Origin: Streptomyces fodineus
GTDB taxonomy: Bacteria > Actinomycetota > Actinomycetes > Streptomycetales > Streptomycetaceae
Length of the DNA stretch: 64,000 nt
Reading direction: 5' to 3'
Assembly: GCF_001735805.1 (NCBI RefSeq)
Contig: NZ_CP017248.1
Span: 7,192,001 to 7,256,000 of the forward strand
Under the pieces are notes generated by a model. It saw only the letters and a program-made list of their open reading frames with translations. It was not told the DNA's origin and made no database searches. Each line of letters opens with the position of its first letter. The stretch's first letter is position 1. The position numbers were made by a program, and so were the translations under genes. This document shows, one piece after another, positions 37,279 to 45,424 of the stretch.

Positions 37279-38166
37279 ATGTACCAGACCTGGATGCGGT
37301 TCTTCAGCCCCGGCCCCGCACACCACCGCCTCGGTCTGGTCTGCCTCGGCGTCGGCCTCCAGTACGGCGCGCTGCCCACGGTCGGCCCGCGCACCCTCGA
37401 CCACCACGTGGCCGTCGTGATCAGTGCGGGCCGCGGCTGGTACCGGGGCGCCGACGGCCGCCGTACGACCGTCACCGCGCCCGCGCTGCTGTGGCTCACC
37501 CCGGGCGTGCCGCACCACTACGCGCCCGATCCGGACACCGGCTGGGACGAGGGCTTCGTCGACTTCGCCGGGCCCGCGACCACGACGTACACCGAACTGG
37601 GCTACATCGAGCCCGAGCGGCCCCTCGTCCCGCTCTCCGACGCCTCCGGGCCCCGCACGGTGGTCGCCCGTATCGCCCGCGCCGCCCGCCGCGGCAATCC
37701 GCTGCTGGAGGTGGAGACCGGTGCCGCCGTGCACGAGCTCCTCGTCGCCCTGCGCCGCGCCCGCGCCGACGTCGCCCCGGACGGCGACCAGGTGCTCGAG
37801 GCGCTCGCGCGGGACGCCTGCACACCGATGAGCGTCGCCGACCACGCGCGCGTGCACGGCATGACCCCCGCCGAGCTGCGCGGCGCCGTGCGCCGGGCCG
37901 CGGGCTGCAGCCCCAAGGACTATCTGCTCGGCATCCGTCTCGGCCGGGCCAAGGAACTCCTCGCCGCCACGGAGCTGCCCGTCGCGGCCGTCGCCCGCCG
38001 GGTCGGCTACGACGACCCCGCGTACTTCTCCCGGCTGTTCACCCGCCGTGTGGGCCTCGCCCCGGTCCGCTTCCGTGCCCAGCAGGGCCGCAGCGTGCCC
38101 GGCGGCTGGAGCGACCGCGTCCCGGACCCCGACGATCCACCGGTGATCCACTCTCCGGACATCTAG
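37279..38166 (+). CDS. AraC-family transcriptional regulator
   Basis: ATG 37279, with a gggaggag site, gives 295 residues. The N-terminal cupin-like sugar-binding domain covers about 1-150. The C-terminal double helix-turn-helix is clear: the first is MSVADHARVHGMTPAELRGAVRR, the second LPVAAVARRVGYDDPAYFSRLFTRRVGLAPVRFR, matching the AraC signature. It diverges from the GH35 gene and probably controls it in response to a galactoside. Confidence 0.92.
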   Translation: MYQTWMRFFSPGPAHHRLGLVCLGVGLQYGALPTVGPRTLDHHVAVVISAGRGWYRGADGRRTTVTAPALLWLTPGVPHHYAPDPDTGWDEGFVDFAGPATTTYTELGYIEPERPLVPLSDASGPRTVVARIARAARRGNPLLEVETGAAVHELLVALRRARADVAPDGDQVLEALARDACTPMSVADHARVHGMTPAELRGAVRRAAGCSPKDYLLGIRLGRAKELLAATELPVAAVARRVGYDDPAYFSRLFTRRVGLAPVRFRAQQGRSVPGGWSDRVPDPDDPPVIHSPDI

Positions 38167-38201
38167 GAGACCCGCCCCGGCGAACCCATAGGGTGATGTC
38201 C

Positions 38202-38546
38202 ATGACCAGCAACATCGGAACCGGCGACGTGGACCCCGAGGTCCGCCAGGAGCTGGAGCGGCTGCGCGACAGCATCGACAACATCGACGCGGCCGTCGTC
38301 CACCTGCTCGCCGAGCGTTTCAAGGCCACCCAGCAGGTCGGCCGGCTCAAGGCGGTGCACCAGCTGCCGCCCGCCGACCCGGGCCGCGAGGCGCGCCAGA
38401 TCGCGCGGCTGCGCCGCCTCGCGGAGAACGCCAAGCTCGACCCGGCCTTCGCCGAGAAGTTCCTGAACTTCATCATCGCGGAGGTGATCCGGCACCACGA
38501 GCGGATCGCCGAGGACACCGTGAACGGGGAGGACACCGAGCAGTAG
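38202..38546 (+). CDS. Chorismate mutase (AroQ type)
   Basis: The protein has 114 residues (116 if the ATG at 38196 is used), a single AroQ helical domain. Typical features are LERLRDSIDNIDAAVVHLLAERFKATQQVGRLK (about 15-47), with the catalytic Arg and Lys, then DPGREARQIARLRRLAENAKLDPAFAEKF. It rearranges chorismate to prephenate for Phe and Tyr synthesis. It is stand-alone, without a prephenate dehydratase domain. The frame is open far upstream, but only this part has coding similarity. Confidence 0.92.
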   Translation: MTSNIGTGDVDPEVRQELERLRDSIDNIDAAVVHLLAERFKATQQVGRLKAVHQLPPADPGREARQIARLRRLAENAKLDPAFAEKFLNFIIAEVIRHHERIAEDTVNGEDTEQ

Positions 38547-38721
38547 GGGCGGTGGGAGGTCGGACGGAGGCGGGCGGGGAGGGTTCAGGACCGGTCGGGG
38601 CCGATCGGGAGCGGGCGGGCACGGTCGGAAGCGGGCGCGGGCCGGGGCGGTGATCCGGACATAAGCCGTGAATTCCTCCACCCCCTGTGCGCTGTCAGTG
38701 GTATCAGGCAGCATGGCCTGC

Positions 38722-41244
38722 ATGTCCGCACTCACGCGCGATGAAGCGCAGCTCCGAGCACAGCTCCTCGACGTCCGCCGCTACACGGTCGAACTGGACC
38801 TCACGACCGGGGACGAGACCTTCGACTCCCGCACCGTGATCCGGTTCGCCGCGCGGTCCGCCGGGGACACGTTCGTGGAGCTGAAGCCCGCCGAGTTGCG
38901 CGCCGTCACGCTCGACGGAGAACCCCTCGACCCCGAGTCGCTGCAGGACGGCCGGCTGGTGCTGAAGGGCCTCGGCGCGGGCGAGCACGAGCTGTGCGTG
39001 GACGCGGCCATGGGCTACTCGCGCACCGGCGAGGGCATGCACCGCTTCACCGACCCCAGCGACGGCGAGACGTACGTCTACACGCAGATGTTCATGGACG
39101 ACGTCCAGCGCGTCTTCGCCGCCTTCGACCAGCCCGACCTGAAGGCCGTCTTCGAGGTGTCCGTCAGGGCGCCGGAGGGCTGGACGGTCCTCGCCAACGG
39201 CATCACCGAACAGCGCGCCGACGGCGTCTGGCAGGCCGCGCCCACCCCGCTGATCTCCACCTACCTGGTGGCCGTTGCGGCCGGCCCCTGGCACTCGGTG
39301 CGCACCGAGCACCGCGGACTGCCCTTCGGCATCCACTGCCGCCGCTCCCTCGCGCCGCACCTGGACGCCGACGCCGAGGAGATCCTCGACGTCACGCGCG
39401 CGTGCTTCGACCGCTACCACGAGAAGTTCGAGGAGCCGTACCCCTTCGACTCCTACGACCAGGCGTTCGTCCCCGAGTTCAACGCGGGCGCCATGGAGAA
39501 CCCGGGCCTGGTCACCTTCCGCGACGACTTCGTCTACCGCTCCGCCGTCACCGACACCGAGCGCCAGACCCGTGCCATGGTCATCGCGCACGAGATGGCC
39601 CACATGTGGTTCGGCGACCTCGTCACGCTCAAGTGGTGGGACGACATCTGGCTGAACGAGTCCTTCGCCGAGTACATGGGCTACCAGACCACCGCCGAGG
39701 CCACTCGCTTCACCGGCCCCTGGACCGAGTTCGGCGTGACCCGCAAGGCCTGGGGCTACGACGCCGACCAGCGGCCCACCACCCACCCGGTGGCCCCCGA
39801 GAAGGTCGATGACACGGCCTCCGCACTGCTCAACTTCGACGGCATCTCCTACGCCAAGGGCGCCTCCGCGCTGCGCCAGCTGGCCGCCTGGCTCGGCGAG
39901 AAGGACTTCCTCGCCGGCATCAACACCCACTTCGCCCGGCACAAGTTCGGCAACGCCACGCTCGCCGACTTCATCGACTCCCTCGCCTCCGCGACCGACC
40001 GTGACGTGCCCGCCTGGGCCGACGGCTGGCTGCGCACCACCGGCGTGGACAAGCTCACCCCGCTCGTCGCCTCCACCGAGGGCGGCTGCACGCTGACCGT
40101 CGACCAAGCGGGCAGCCGGCCGCACCGCCTCACCGCCGGCCTGTACGACCACGACGTCGCCGACGAGGGCCGGCTGGTGCTGCGTACGCGCCTCGACCTG
40201 GACGTCCCGCAGACCGCCCCGCAGCCCATCGGCAGGCGCCCCGCGCTGCTCCTGCTCAACGACGGGGACCTCACCTACGCCAAGGTCCGCTTCGACACCG
40301 ACTCCTTCGGGACGGTCCGGGCCGGCCTGTCCGGACTGCCCGACCCGCTCACCCGCGCGGTCGTCTGGAACGCCCTCAGGGACGCCGTGCGCGATGGCGA
40401 ACTCCCGCCCGCCGCCTACCTGGAGACGGCCCGCGCCCACCTCCCGCGCGAGACCGACCTGGCTCTCGTCCAGGGCGTCCTCGCCTTCGCCTCCGGTCAG
40501 ATCGCCGACCAGTACCTGAAGCCCGAGGACCGCCCGGCCGCCCTCGCGACCCTCACCGCCCTCTGCCGGGACCTGCTGCGGCGCACCGAGGACGGCGACC
40601 ACCCCGGCCTGCGCCTGATCGCCGTACGGCACCTGATCGGCGCGGCCGCCCACCCCGACGCCATCGCCGCCTGGCTCGCCGACGGCACGGTGCCCGGTGG
40701 GCCGGAGCTCGACCCCGAGCTGCGCTGGCGCATCCTCGGCCGGCTCGCCGTGCTCGGCGCCACCGACGAGGCCGCCATCGCCGCCGAGCTGGAGCGCGAC
40801 CCGAGCGCCACCGGCCAGGAGGGCGCCGCCCGCTGCCGCGCCGCCCTGCCCGACCCGGAGGCCAAGCGGGCGGCCTGGGCGGCGATGTTCGCGGGCGACG
40901 ACCTGTCCAACTATCTCTTCACGGCCACCGCGCAGGGCTTCTGGCAGCCCGAACAGGCCGATCTGGTACGGGAGTACGTGCCGCGCTTCTACGCGGACGC
41001 CGTCGCCGTCGGCGCCCGGCGCGGCCCCGCCATAGCCGTCGCCGCCGGCCGCTGGGCCTTCCCGGCGCACGCCGTCGACACGGAGAACCTGCGGCTCGGC
41101 GAGGCCTGTCTGCGCGACGCCGACCCCACCCCGGCCCTGCGCCGCACGCTTGCCGACCGCCTCGACGACCTGGCCCGTGCCCTGCGGGTGCGCGGTGAGC
41201 AGGCACAGGAGGCACCCGAGGAGCAGCCGGTGCACGCGGACTAG
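38722..41244 (+). CDS. pepN: Aminopeptidase N (M1 family) PepN
   Basis: From ATG 38722 the protein has 840 residues, normal for actinobacterial PepN. The M1 exopeptidase motif GAMENPG and the zinc motif HEMAHMWFGD, with the third ligand Glu in WLNESFAEY, are intact. An N-terminal beta domain and a long helical C-terminal ERAP1-like domain complete the enzyme. It removes N-terminal residues from peptides in the cytoplasm. In-frame ATGs at 38668 and 38713 are possible but less likely starts. No RBS is obvious, so it may be leaderless. Confidence 0.95.
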   Translation: MSALTRDEAQLRAQLLDVRRYTVELDLTTGDETFDSRTVIRFAARSAGDTFVELKPAELRAVTLDGEPLDPESLQDGRLVLKGLGAGEHELCVDAAMGYSRTGEGMHRFTDPSDGETYVYTQMFMDDVQRVFAAFDQPDLKAVFEVSVRAPEGWTVLANGITEQRADGVWQAAPTPLISTYLVAVAAGPWHSVRTEHRGLPFGIHCRRSLAPHLDADAEEILDVTRACFDRYHEKFEEPYPFDSYDQAFVPEFNAGAMENPGLVTFRDDFVYRSAVTDTERQTRAMVIAHEMAHMWFGDLVTLKWWDDIWLNESFAEYMGYQTTAEATRFTGPWTEFGVTRKAWGYDADQRPTTHPVAPEKVDDTASALLNFDGISYAKGASALRQLAAWLGEKDFLAGINTHFARHKFGNATLADFIDSLASATDRDVPAWADGWLRTTGVDKLTPLVASTEGGCTLTVDQAGSRPHRLTAGLYDHDVADEGRLVLRTRLDLDVPQTAPQPIGRRPALLLLNDGDLTYAKVRFDTDSFGTVRAGLSGLPDPLTRAVVWNALRDAVRDGELPPAAYLETARAHLPRETDLALVQGVLAFASGQIADQYLKPEDRPAALATLTALCRDLLRRTEDGDHPGLRLIAVRHLIGAAAHPDAIAAWLADGTVPGGPELDPELRWRILGRLAVLGATDEAAIAAELERDPSATGQEGAARCRAALPDPEAKRAAWAAMFAGDDLSNYLFTATAQGFWQPEQADLVREYVPRFYADAVAVGARRGPAIAVAAGRWAFPAHAVDTENLRLGEACLRDADPTPALRRTLADRLDDLARALRVRGEQAQEAPEEQPVHAD

Positions 41245-41355
41245 GTCCCTCGGCCTAGGGCGCGGCTGGTCCCTGCCGACGATGCCGCGATCCGGACGCT
41301 GTTCCTAGGCTCGAGCTGTCAAGAACGATCAGCCGAGCCTTCGGAGGCAGTTTCC

Positions 41356-42189
41356 ATGATCGTAGTGACCGGCGCGACCGGCAATGTCGGCCGTGCCCTT
41401 GTCCACCGTCTCCTCGCCGCCGGCCGGCCCGTGCGGGCGCTCACCCGCGACCCGCAGCGGGCCGCCCTGCCCGCCGGCGCCGAGGTCGTGCGGTTCCAAC
41501 CGGACGACCCGGCCGCCCTGTTCGGCGGCGCGACGGCCCTCTTCCTGTACGCACAGGCCGGCACGGCCGACCTGCTGGAGGCCGCCCGAGCCCATGGGGT
41601 GCGGCATGTCGTGCTGCTCTCCAGCGGCATCATCCAGGAGGGCGCCGACGAGACCCACCCCATCCACGTCATGCATGCCACCGTCGAGCAGCGGATCCGT
41701 GACAGCGGGCTCGACTGGACGTTCCTGCGGCCCAACGCCTTCGCCACCAACGCCCTGCAGTGGGCGGCGCCGCAGGTCCGCGCCGGGAACACCGTCCGTG
41801 GAATCTTCGCGGGCGCCCTCTCCGCGCCCATCCACGAGGACGACATCGCGGCCGTCGCCGAGCGGGTCCTGCTCGACGGCGGACACGAGGGCGCCGCACA
41901 CCGGCTGACCGGGCCCGCGGCGACCACCAACGCAGAGCAGGTCGCGGCGATCGGCGCGGCCGTCGGCAGGGAGCTGACGTTCGTGGAGACGGACCCCCGC
42001 GAGGCGGGCCCCGAGCTCTTCCCGCACGTCCCGCCGCACATGCTGGAGCGGCTGCTGCGGACCTTCGAGCAGACGGTCGGCGTGCCGCCGGAAATCACCG
42101 ACGGGGTGGAGAGGATCACCGGCACCCCGGCCCGCACGTTCGCCCAGTGGGCACAGGACCATGTGGAGGACTTCGGCGGGAAGGCCTGA
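41356..42189 (+). CDS. NmrA-like NAD(P)-binding protein
   Basis: This 277-residue protein starts with the Rossmann motif VTGATGNVGRALV (about 4-16). It has the atypical SDR/NmrA layout: GADETHPIHVMHATVEQRIRDSGLDWTFLRPNAF in place of a strict YxxxK active site. That suggests sugar-nucleotide or quinone oxidoreductase-like relatives, or a redox-sensing role. A gagg-type site precedes ATG 41356. The stop codon lies in the first of three 14-nt repeats. There is no clear pathway partner. Confidence 0.85.
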   Translation: MIVVTGATGNVGRALVHRLLAAGRPVRALTRDPQRAALPAGAEVVRFQPDDPAALFGGATALFLYAQAGTADLLEAARAHGVRHVVLLSSGIIQEGADETHPIHVMHATVEQRIRDSGLDWTFLRPNAFATNALQWAAPQVRAGNTVRGIFAGALSAPIHEDDIAAVAERVLLDGGHEGAAHRLTGPAATTNAEQVAAIGAAVGRELTFVETDPREAGPELFPHVPPHMLERLLRTFEQTVGVPPEITDGVERITGTPARTFAQWAQDHVEDFGGKA

Positions 42190-42220
42190 ACAGGAAGGCC
42201 CGAACGGGAAGGCCCGAACG
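42179..42220 (+). repeat. Three 14-nt direct repeats at the NmrA-like gene end
   Basis: The units ggaaggcctgaaca, ggaaggcccgaacg and ggaaggcccgaacg are consecutive, and the first contains the stop codon. A decayed fourth (gcaaggt) follows. Confidence 0.85.
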
Positions 42221-42264
42221 GCAAGGTACTTCGACCGTCCCAAGGTGTGTTCTTCGTACGGCCA

Positions 42265-42280
42265 TACCCACTTTCGGGTA
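42265..42280. promoter_or_regulatory. Inverted repeat taccc-N6-gggta upstream of the decarboxylase gene
   Basis: Arms taccc and gggta flank actttc, about 120 nt before the decarboxylase start. A related taccc-ac-gggta lies before pyk. Confidence 0.35.
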
Positions 42281-42402
42281 GCGATGGTTGGGCTTTTTGG
42301 ACGCACGGGCCGCTTTCCGTACAAGCTGGAAGTCCAGCCACAAGCCGGAAGGCAACCGGCGCCGGAAACCCCGTAGGTCAGTCCATGAGCGGAGGACAGC
42401 CG

Positions 42403-43779
42403 ATGAGCGGTGAAGAACCTCTGCGCACGCCGCCCCTCGCCTCGGGCCCCCACGGCCCCGCCGCCCTGCGCCCCCTCCTCGGCACCGTCCTCGACGCGCT
42501 CTCGGCCGGTGGCCGGGAGCGCGGCGGGCCGTTGCCCGCCGGGGGACCCGAGGCGGTCGCCGCGCATGTCGCCGAAGCGCTCGGGGACGTCCTGCCGGAC
42601 GAGGGCGACCCCGACGCCCTGCGCGCCCTCGTACACGCCCTCGCGGAGGGCGCCGCCGACCCCGCCCACCCGCTGTGCGCGGCCCATCTGCACTGCCCGC
42701 CGCTCGCCGTGGCCACCGCCGCCGACCTCGCCGTGAGCGTCCTCAACCCGTCCCTGGACTCCTGGGACCAGGCCCCGGCCGCCTCCGCCCTGGAAGCCGC
42801 CGTCACCCGCGCCCTCGCCCACGCCGCCGGTCTCGCCGACGCCCTCGTCACCACCGGCGGCACCGAGTCCAACCAACTCGCCCTGCTGCTCGCCCGCGAG
42901 GCGCACGGCGGCAGCGTACGGCTCGTGTGCGGGGCGGGCGCCCACCACTCGCTGCCCCGCGCCGCCTGGCTGCTCGGCCTGCCCGACCCGGTCGTCGTCC
43001 CGGCGCCGGGCGGCACCCTGGACCTCGCCGCCCTCGACGAGGCCCTCACCACCCTCTCCGGCCCCCTGCTGGTCGCCGCCACCGCCGGCACCACCGACGC
43101 CGGCCTCATCGACCCGCTGCCCGAGATCGCCAGCCTGTGCACCGCCCACGGCGCCCGGCTGCACATCGACGCGGCCTACGGCGGAGGCCTCCTCTTCAGC
43201 GACCGGCACCGGGACAAACTCGCCGGCCTCGAGGCCGCCCACACCGTCACCCTCGACCTGCACAAGCTCGGCTGGCAGCCGGCCGCCGCCGGCCTGCTCG
43301 CCGTCGCCCGCCCCGGCGAACTCGCCGTACTCCACCAGCGCGCCGACTACCTCAACGCCGCCGACGACACCGAGGCCGGACTCCCCGACCTGCTCGACCG
43401 CTCGCTGCGCACCACCCGCCGTCCCGACGTCCTCAAGATCGCCGTCACCCTGAGAACCCTCGGCCGCACCGGACTCGGCGCCCTGGTCGACCAGGTCTGC
43501 GCCCGCGCCCGCGAGTTCGCCGTGCTGGTCGAGGAACACCCCGGCTTCGAGCTGTACGACCGGCCCGTGATCAGCACGGTCCTGTTCCGGCCCGCGGACG
43601 CGGCCGACGACGCCGTGGCCGCCGTACGCCGCGGGCTGCTGGACGAGGGCCGGGCCGTCCTCGGGCGCGCCCGGCTCGACGGCCGCCTGTGGCTCAAGGC
43701 CACCTTCCTCAACCCCCACACCCGGCCGGACGACCTGGCCCAGCTCCTGAAACTCGTCACAGAAGGCAGCCTCGTATGA
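42403..43779 (+). CDS. PLP-dependent amino acid decarboxylase (DesA-like, group II)
   Basis: ATG 42403 has a ggagga site 7 nt upstream and gives 458 residues; ATG 42385 is the alternative. The group II (pyridoxal-deC) fold is shown by DALVTTGGTESNQLALL, GAGAHHSLPRA, ATAGTTDAGLIDPL and HIDAAYGGG. The PLP lysine lies in TLDLHKLGWQPAA. Relatives decarboxylate lysine (DesA), diaminobutyrate or aromatic amino acids. The ATGA overlap with an N-hydroxylase gene suggests a lysine- or ornithine-derived diamine. No desC or desD homologue is beside it. Confidence 0.85.
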   Translation: MSGEEPLRTPPLASGPHGPAALRPLLGTVLDALSAGGRERGGPLPAGGPEAVAAHVAEALGDVLPDEGDPDALRALVHALAEGAADPAHPLCAAHLHCPPLAVATAADLAVSVLNPSLDSWDQAPAASALEAAVTRALAHAAGLADALVTTGGTESNQLALLLAREAHGGSVRLVCGAGAHHSLPRAAWLLGLPDPVVVPAPGGTLDLAALDEALTTLSGPLLVAATAGTTDAGLIDPLPEIASLCTAHGARLHIDAAYGGGLLFSDRHRDKLAGLEAAHTVTLDLHKLGWQPAAAGLLAVARPGELAVLHQRADYLNAADDTEAGLPDLLDRSLRTTRRPDVLKIAVTLRTLGRTGLGALVDQVCARAREFAVLVEEHPGFELYDRPVISTVLFRPADAADDAVAAVRRGLLDEGRAVLGRARLDGRLWLKATFLNPHTRPDDLAQLLKLVTEGSLV

Positions 43780-45182
43780 CCAACCCCCCACAGAGCGAGC
43801 AGTCCCCCCGCGACCTGGTCGGCGTCGGCATCGGCCCGTTCAACCTCTCCCTGGCCGCCCTCGCCCATTCCCGCCCCGAACTCGACGCCGTCTTCTACGA
43901 ACAGCGCCCCGGCTTCGCCTGGCACCCCGGGCTGCTCATCGAAGGCGCCACCATCCAAGTGCCGTTCCTGGCCGACCTGGTGACGCTCGCCGACCCGACC
44001 AGCCCCTGGAGCTTCCTGAACTACCTCAGGACCCGCGAGCGGCTCTTCCCCTTCTACTTCGCCGAACGCTTCCACACCCAGCGCGCCGAGTACGACGCCT
44101 ACTGCCGCTGGGTCGCGCAGAACCTGCCCGCGCTGCGCTTCCACCACCAGGTGGACGCGGTCCGCTGGAACCCCGAACGGGACGTGTTCGAGGTCGACTT
44201 CACCCAGCTCGACGCCGAGGGCGAGGCCGAGGCCCTGGGCCGTACCTACACCCGGAACGTCGTCATCGGCATCGGCACCGCCCCCCATGTGCCCGACCCG
44301 CTCAAGCCACTGGTGGAGGCCCCGGGCGTGCCGGTCATCCACGCCGCCGACTACCTGGACCACCGTTCCGCGCTCCTCGCCGCCGACCACGTCACCGTCG
44401 TCGGCTCCGGGCAGTCCGGCGCCGAGGTCTTCCTCGACCTGCTGCGCCACCGCCCCGTGGGGCGCGAGAGACTGCACTGGATCGGCCGCAGCGAGGCGTT
44501 CGCGCCGATGGAGTACTCCAAGCTGGGCCTCGAGCACTTCACCCCCGACCACACCCGCTACTTCCACTCCCTCGCCGAGCCCGTCCGCGACCGGCTGATC
44601 GCCGCCCAGTGGCAGCTGCACAAGGGCATCGACGCCGGCACCCTCGCCGCCATCCACGACGAGCTGTACCGGCGCAGCGTGCACGGCGGCTGGCCCGACG
44701 CCGTCCTCACCCCGGGCGTCCATGTCCGCACCGCGGGCCGGATCGCCACCACCCAGATCGAACTCCACCTGGAGCATCTCCAGCAGGGCACCCGCTCCCG
44801 GCTCACCACCGGTGCCGTCGTCCTCGCCACCGGCTACCGCGAGCGCCCGCTCGACCGCATCATGGCCGGGCTCGACCCCTACATGCGCCGCGACAGCGGC
44901 GAACGCCCGCGTATCGACGCGGAGTTCCGGCTCGTCCTCGACCCGTGCGTGACCGGCTCGGTGTACGTCCAGAACGCCGAGACGCACACCCACGGCGTGG
45001 GCGCACCCGACCTGGGCCTCGCCGCCTGGCGCAGCGCCACCATCCTCAACTCGCTCGCCGGGAAGGACACCTACCGGCTCCCCGCCCGGACCGCCTTCAC
45101 GACCTTCGGACTTGAGCGCCCCACCCTCGTTCCGAAGCCCCGCCAGCCCCTGCAGCTGATTCCCCTTGTCGAGGGAAGGTAG
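43776..45182 (+). CDS. Lysine/ornithine N-monooxygenase (DesB/IucD-like)
   Basis: This 468-residue flavoprotein belongs to the SidA/IucD/PvdA group: the FAD motif GVGIGPFNLSLAAL (about 16-29), FLADLVTLADPTSPWSFLNYL, the NADPH motif VVGSGQSGAEVFLDLL (near 208) and the C-terminal VVLATGYRERP. Such enzymes N-hydroxylate lysine, ornithine, cadaverine or putrescine for hydroxamate siderophores. Its ATG overlaps the decarboxylase stop. Without a synthetase the product is uncertain. A hairpin terminator follows. Confidence 0.9.
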   Translation: MTNPPQSEQSPRDLVGVGIGPFNLSLAALAHSRPELDAVFYEQRPGFAWHPGLLIEGATIQVPFLADLVTLADPTSPWSFLNYLRTRERLFPFYFAERFHTQRAEYDAYCRWVAQNLPALRFHHQVDAVRWNPERDVFEVDFTQLDAEGEAEALGRTYTRNVVIGIGTAPHVPDPLKPLVEAPGVPVIHAADYLDHRSALLAADHVTVVGSGQSGAEVFLDLLRHRPVGRERLHWIGRSEAFAPMEYSKLGLEHFTPDHTRYFHSLAEPVRDRLIAAQWQLHKGIDAGTLAAIHDELYRRSVHGGWPDAVLTPGVHVRTAGRIATTQIELHLEHLQQGTRSRLTTGAVVLATGYRERPLDRIMAGLDPYMRRDSGERPRIDAEFRLVLDPCVTGSVYVQNAETHTHGVGAPDLGLAAWRSATILNSLAGKDTYRLPARTAFTTFGLERPTLVPKPRQPLQLIPLVEGR

Positions 45183-45213
45183 CGGCCGGACAGCACGTAT
45201 GAGGCCCCGCCGA

Positions 45214-45251
45214 CGGCGCGGATCAGTTTCGGCCCGACCGGATCCGCGCCG
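45214..45251 (+). terminator. Hairpin after the N-monooxygenase gene
   Basis: An 11-bp stem (cggcgcggatc with its complement) closes a 16-nt loop about 30 nt after the stop. Confidence 0.7.
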
Positions 45252-45395
45252 CCTGCCAGGCCGCTGGAACACGGGCTCGCCTGAAGCAGCCCCAGTCGAA
45301 TAATTCGCTCATCGGAGCGAGTGCTCGCACAATTCAACACTTGTCAATGACCCTTTACCCAAAGTCTGTTGAGTGGTCATGTGCGGCCGATTCTC

Positions 45396-45407
45396 TACCC
45401 ACGGGTA
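45396..45407. promoter_or_regulatory. Inverted repeat taccc-ac-gggta upstream of pyk
   Basis: A 12-bp palindromic site lies 18 nt before the pyk ATG in an A+T-rich promoter region (45300-45424). Confidence 0.45.
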
Positions 45408-45424
45408 AGGCCTAGGCTCGACAT

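Noticed and set aside
37215..38201. Chorismate mutase fused to an upstream domain
   Set aside because: The open frame upstream overlaps the AraC gene in another frame and shows only Arg/Pro-rich shadow sequence.
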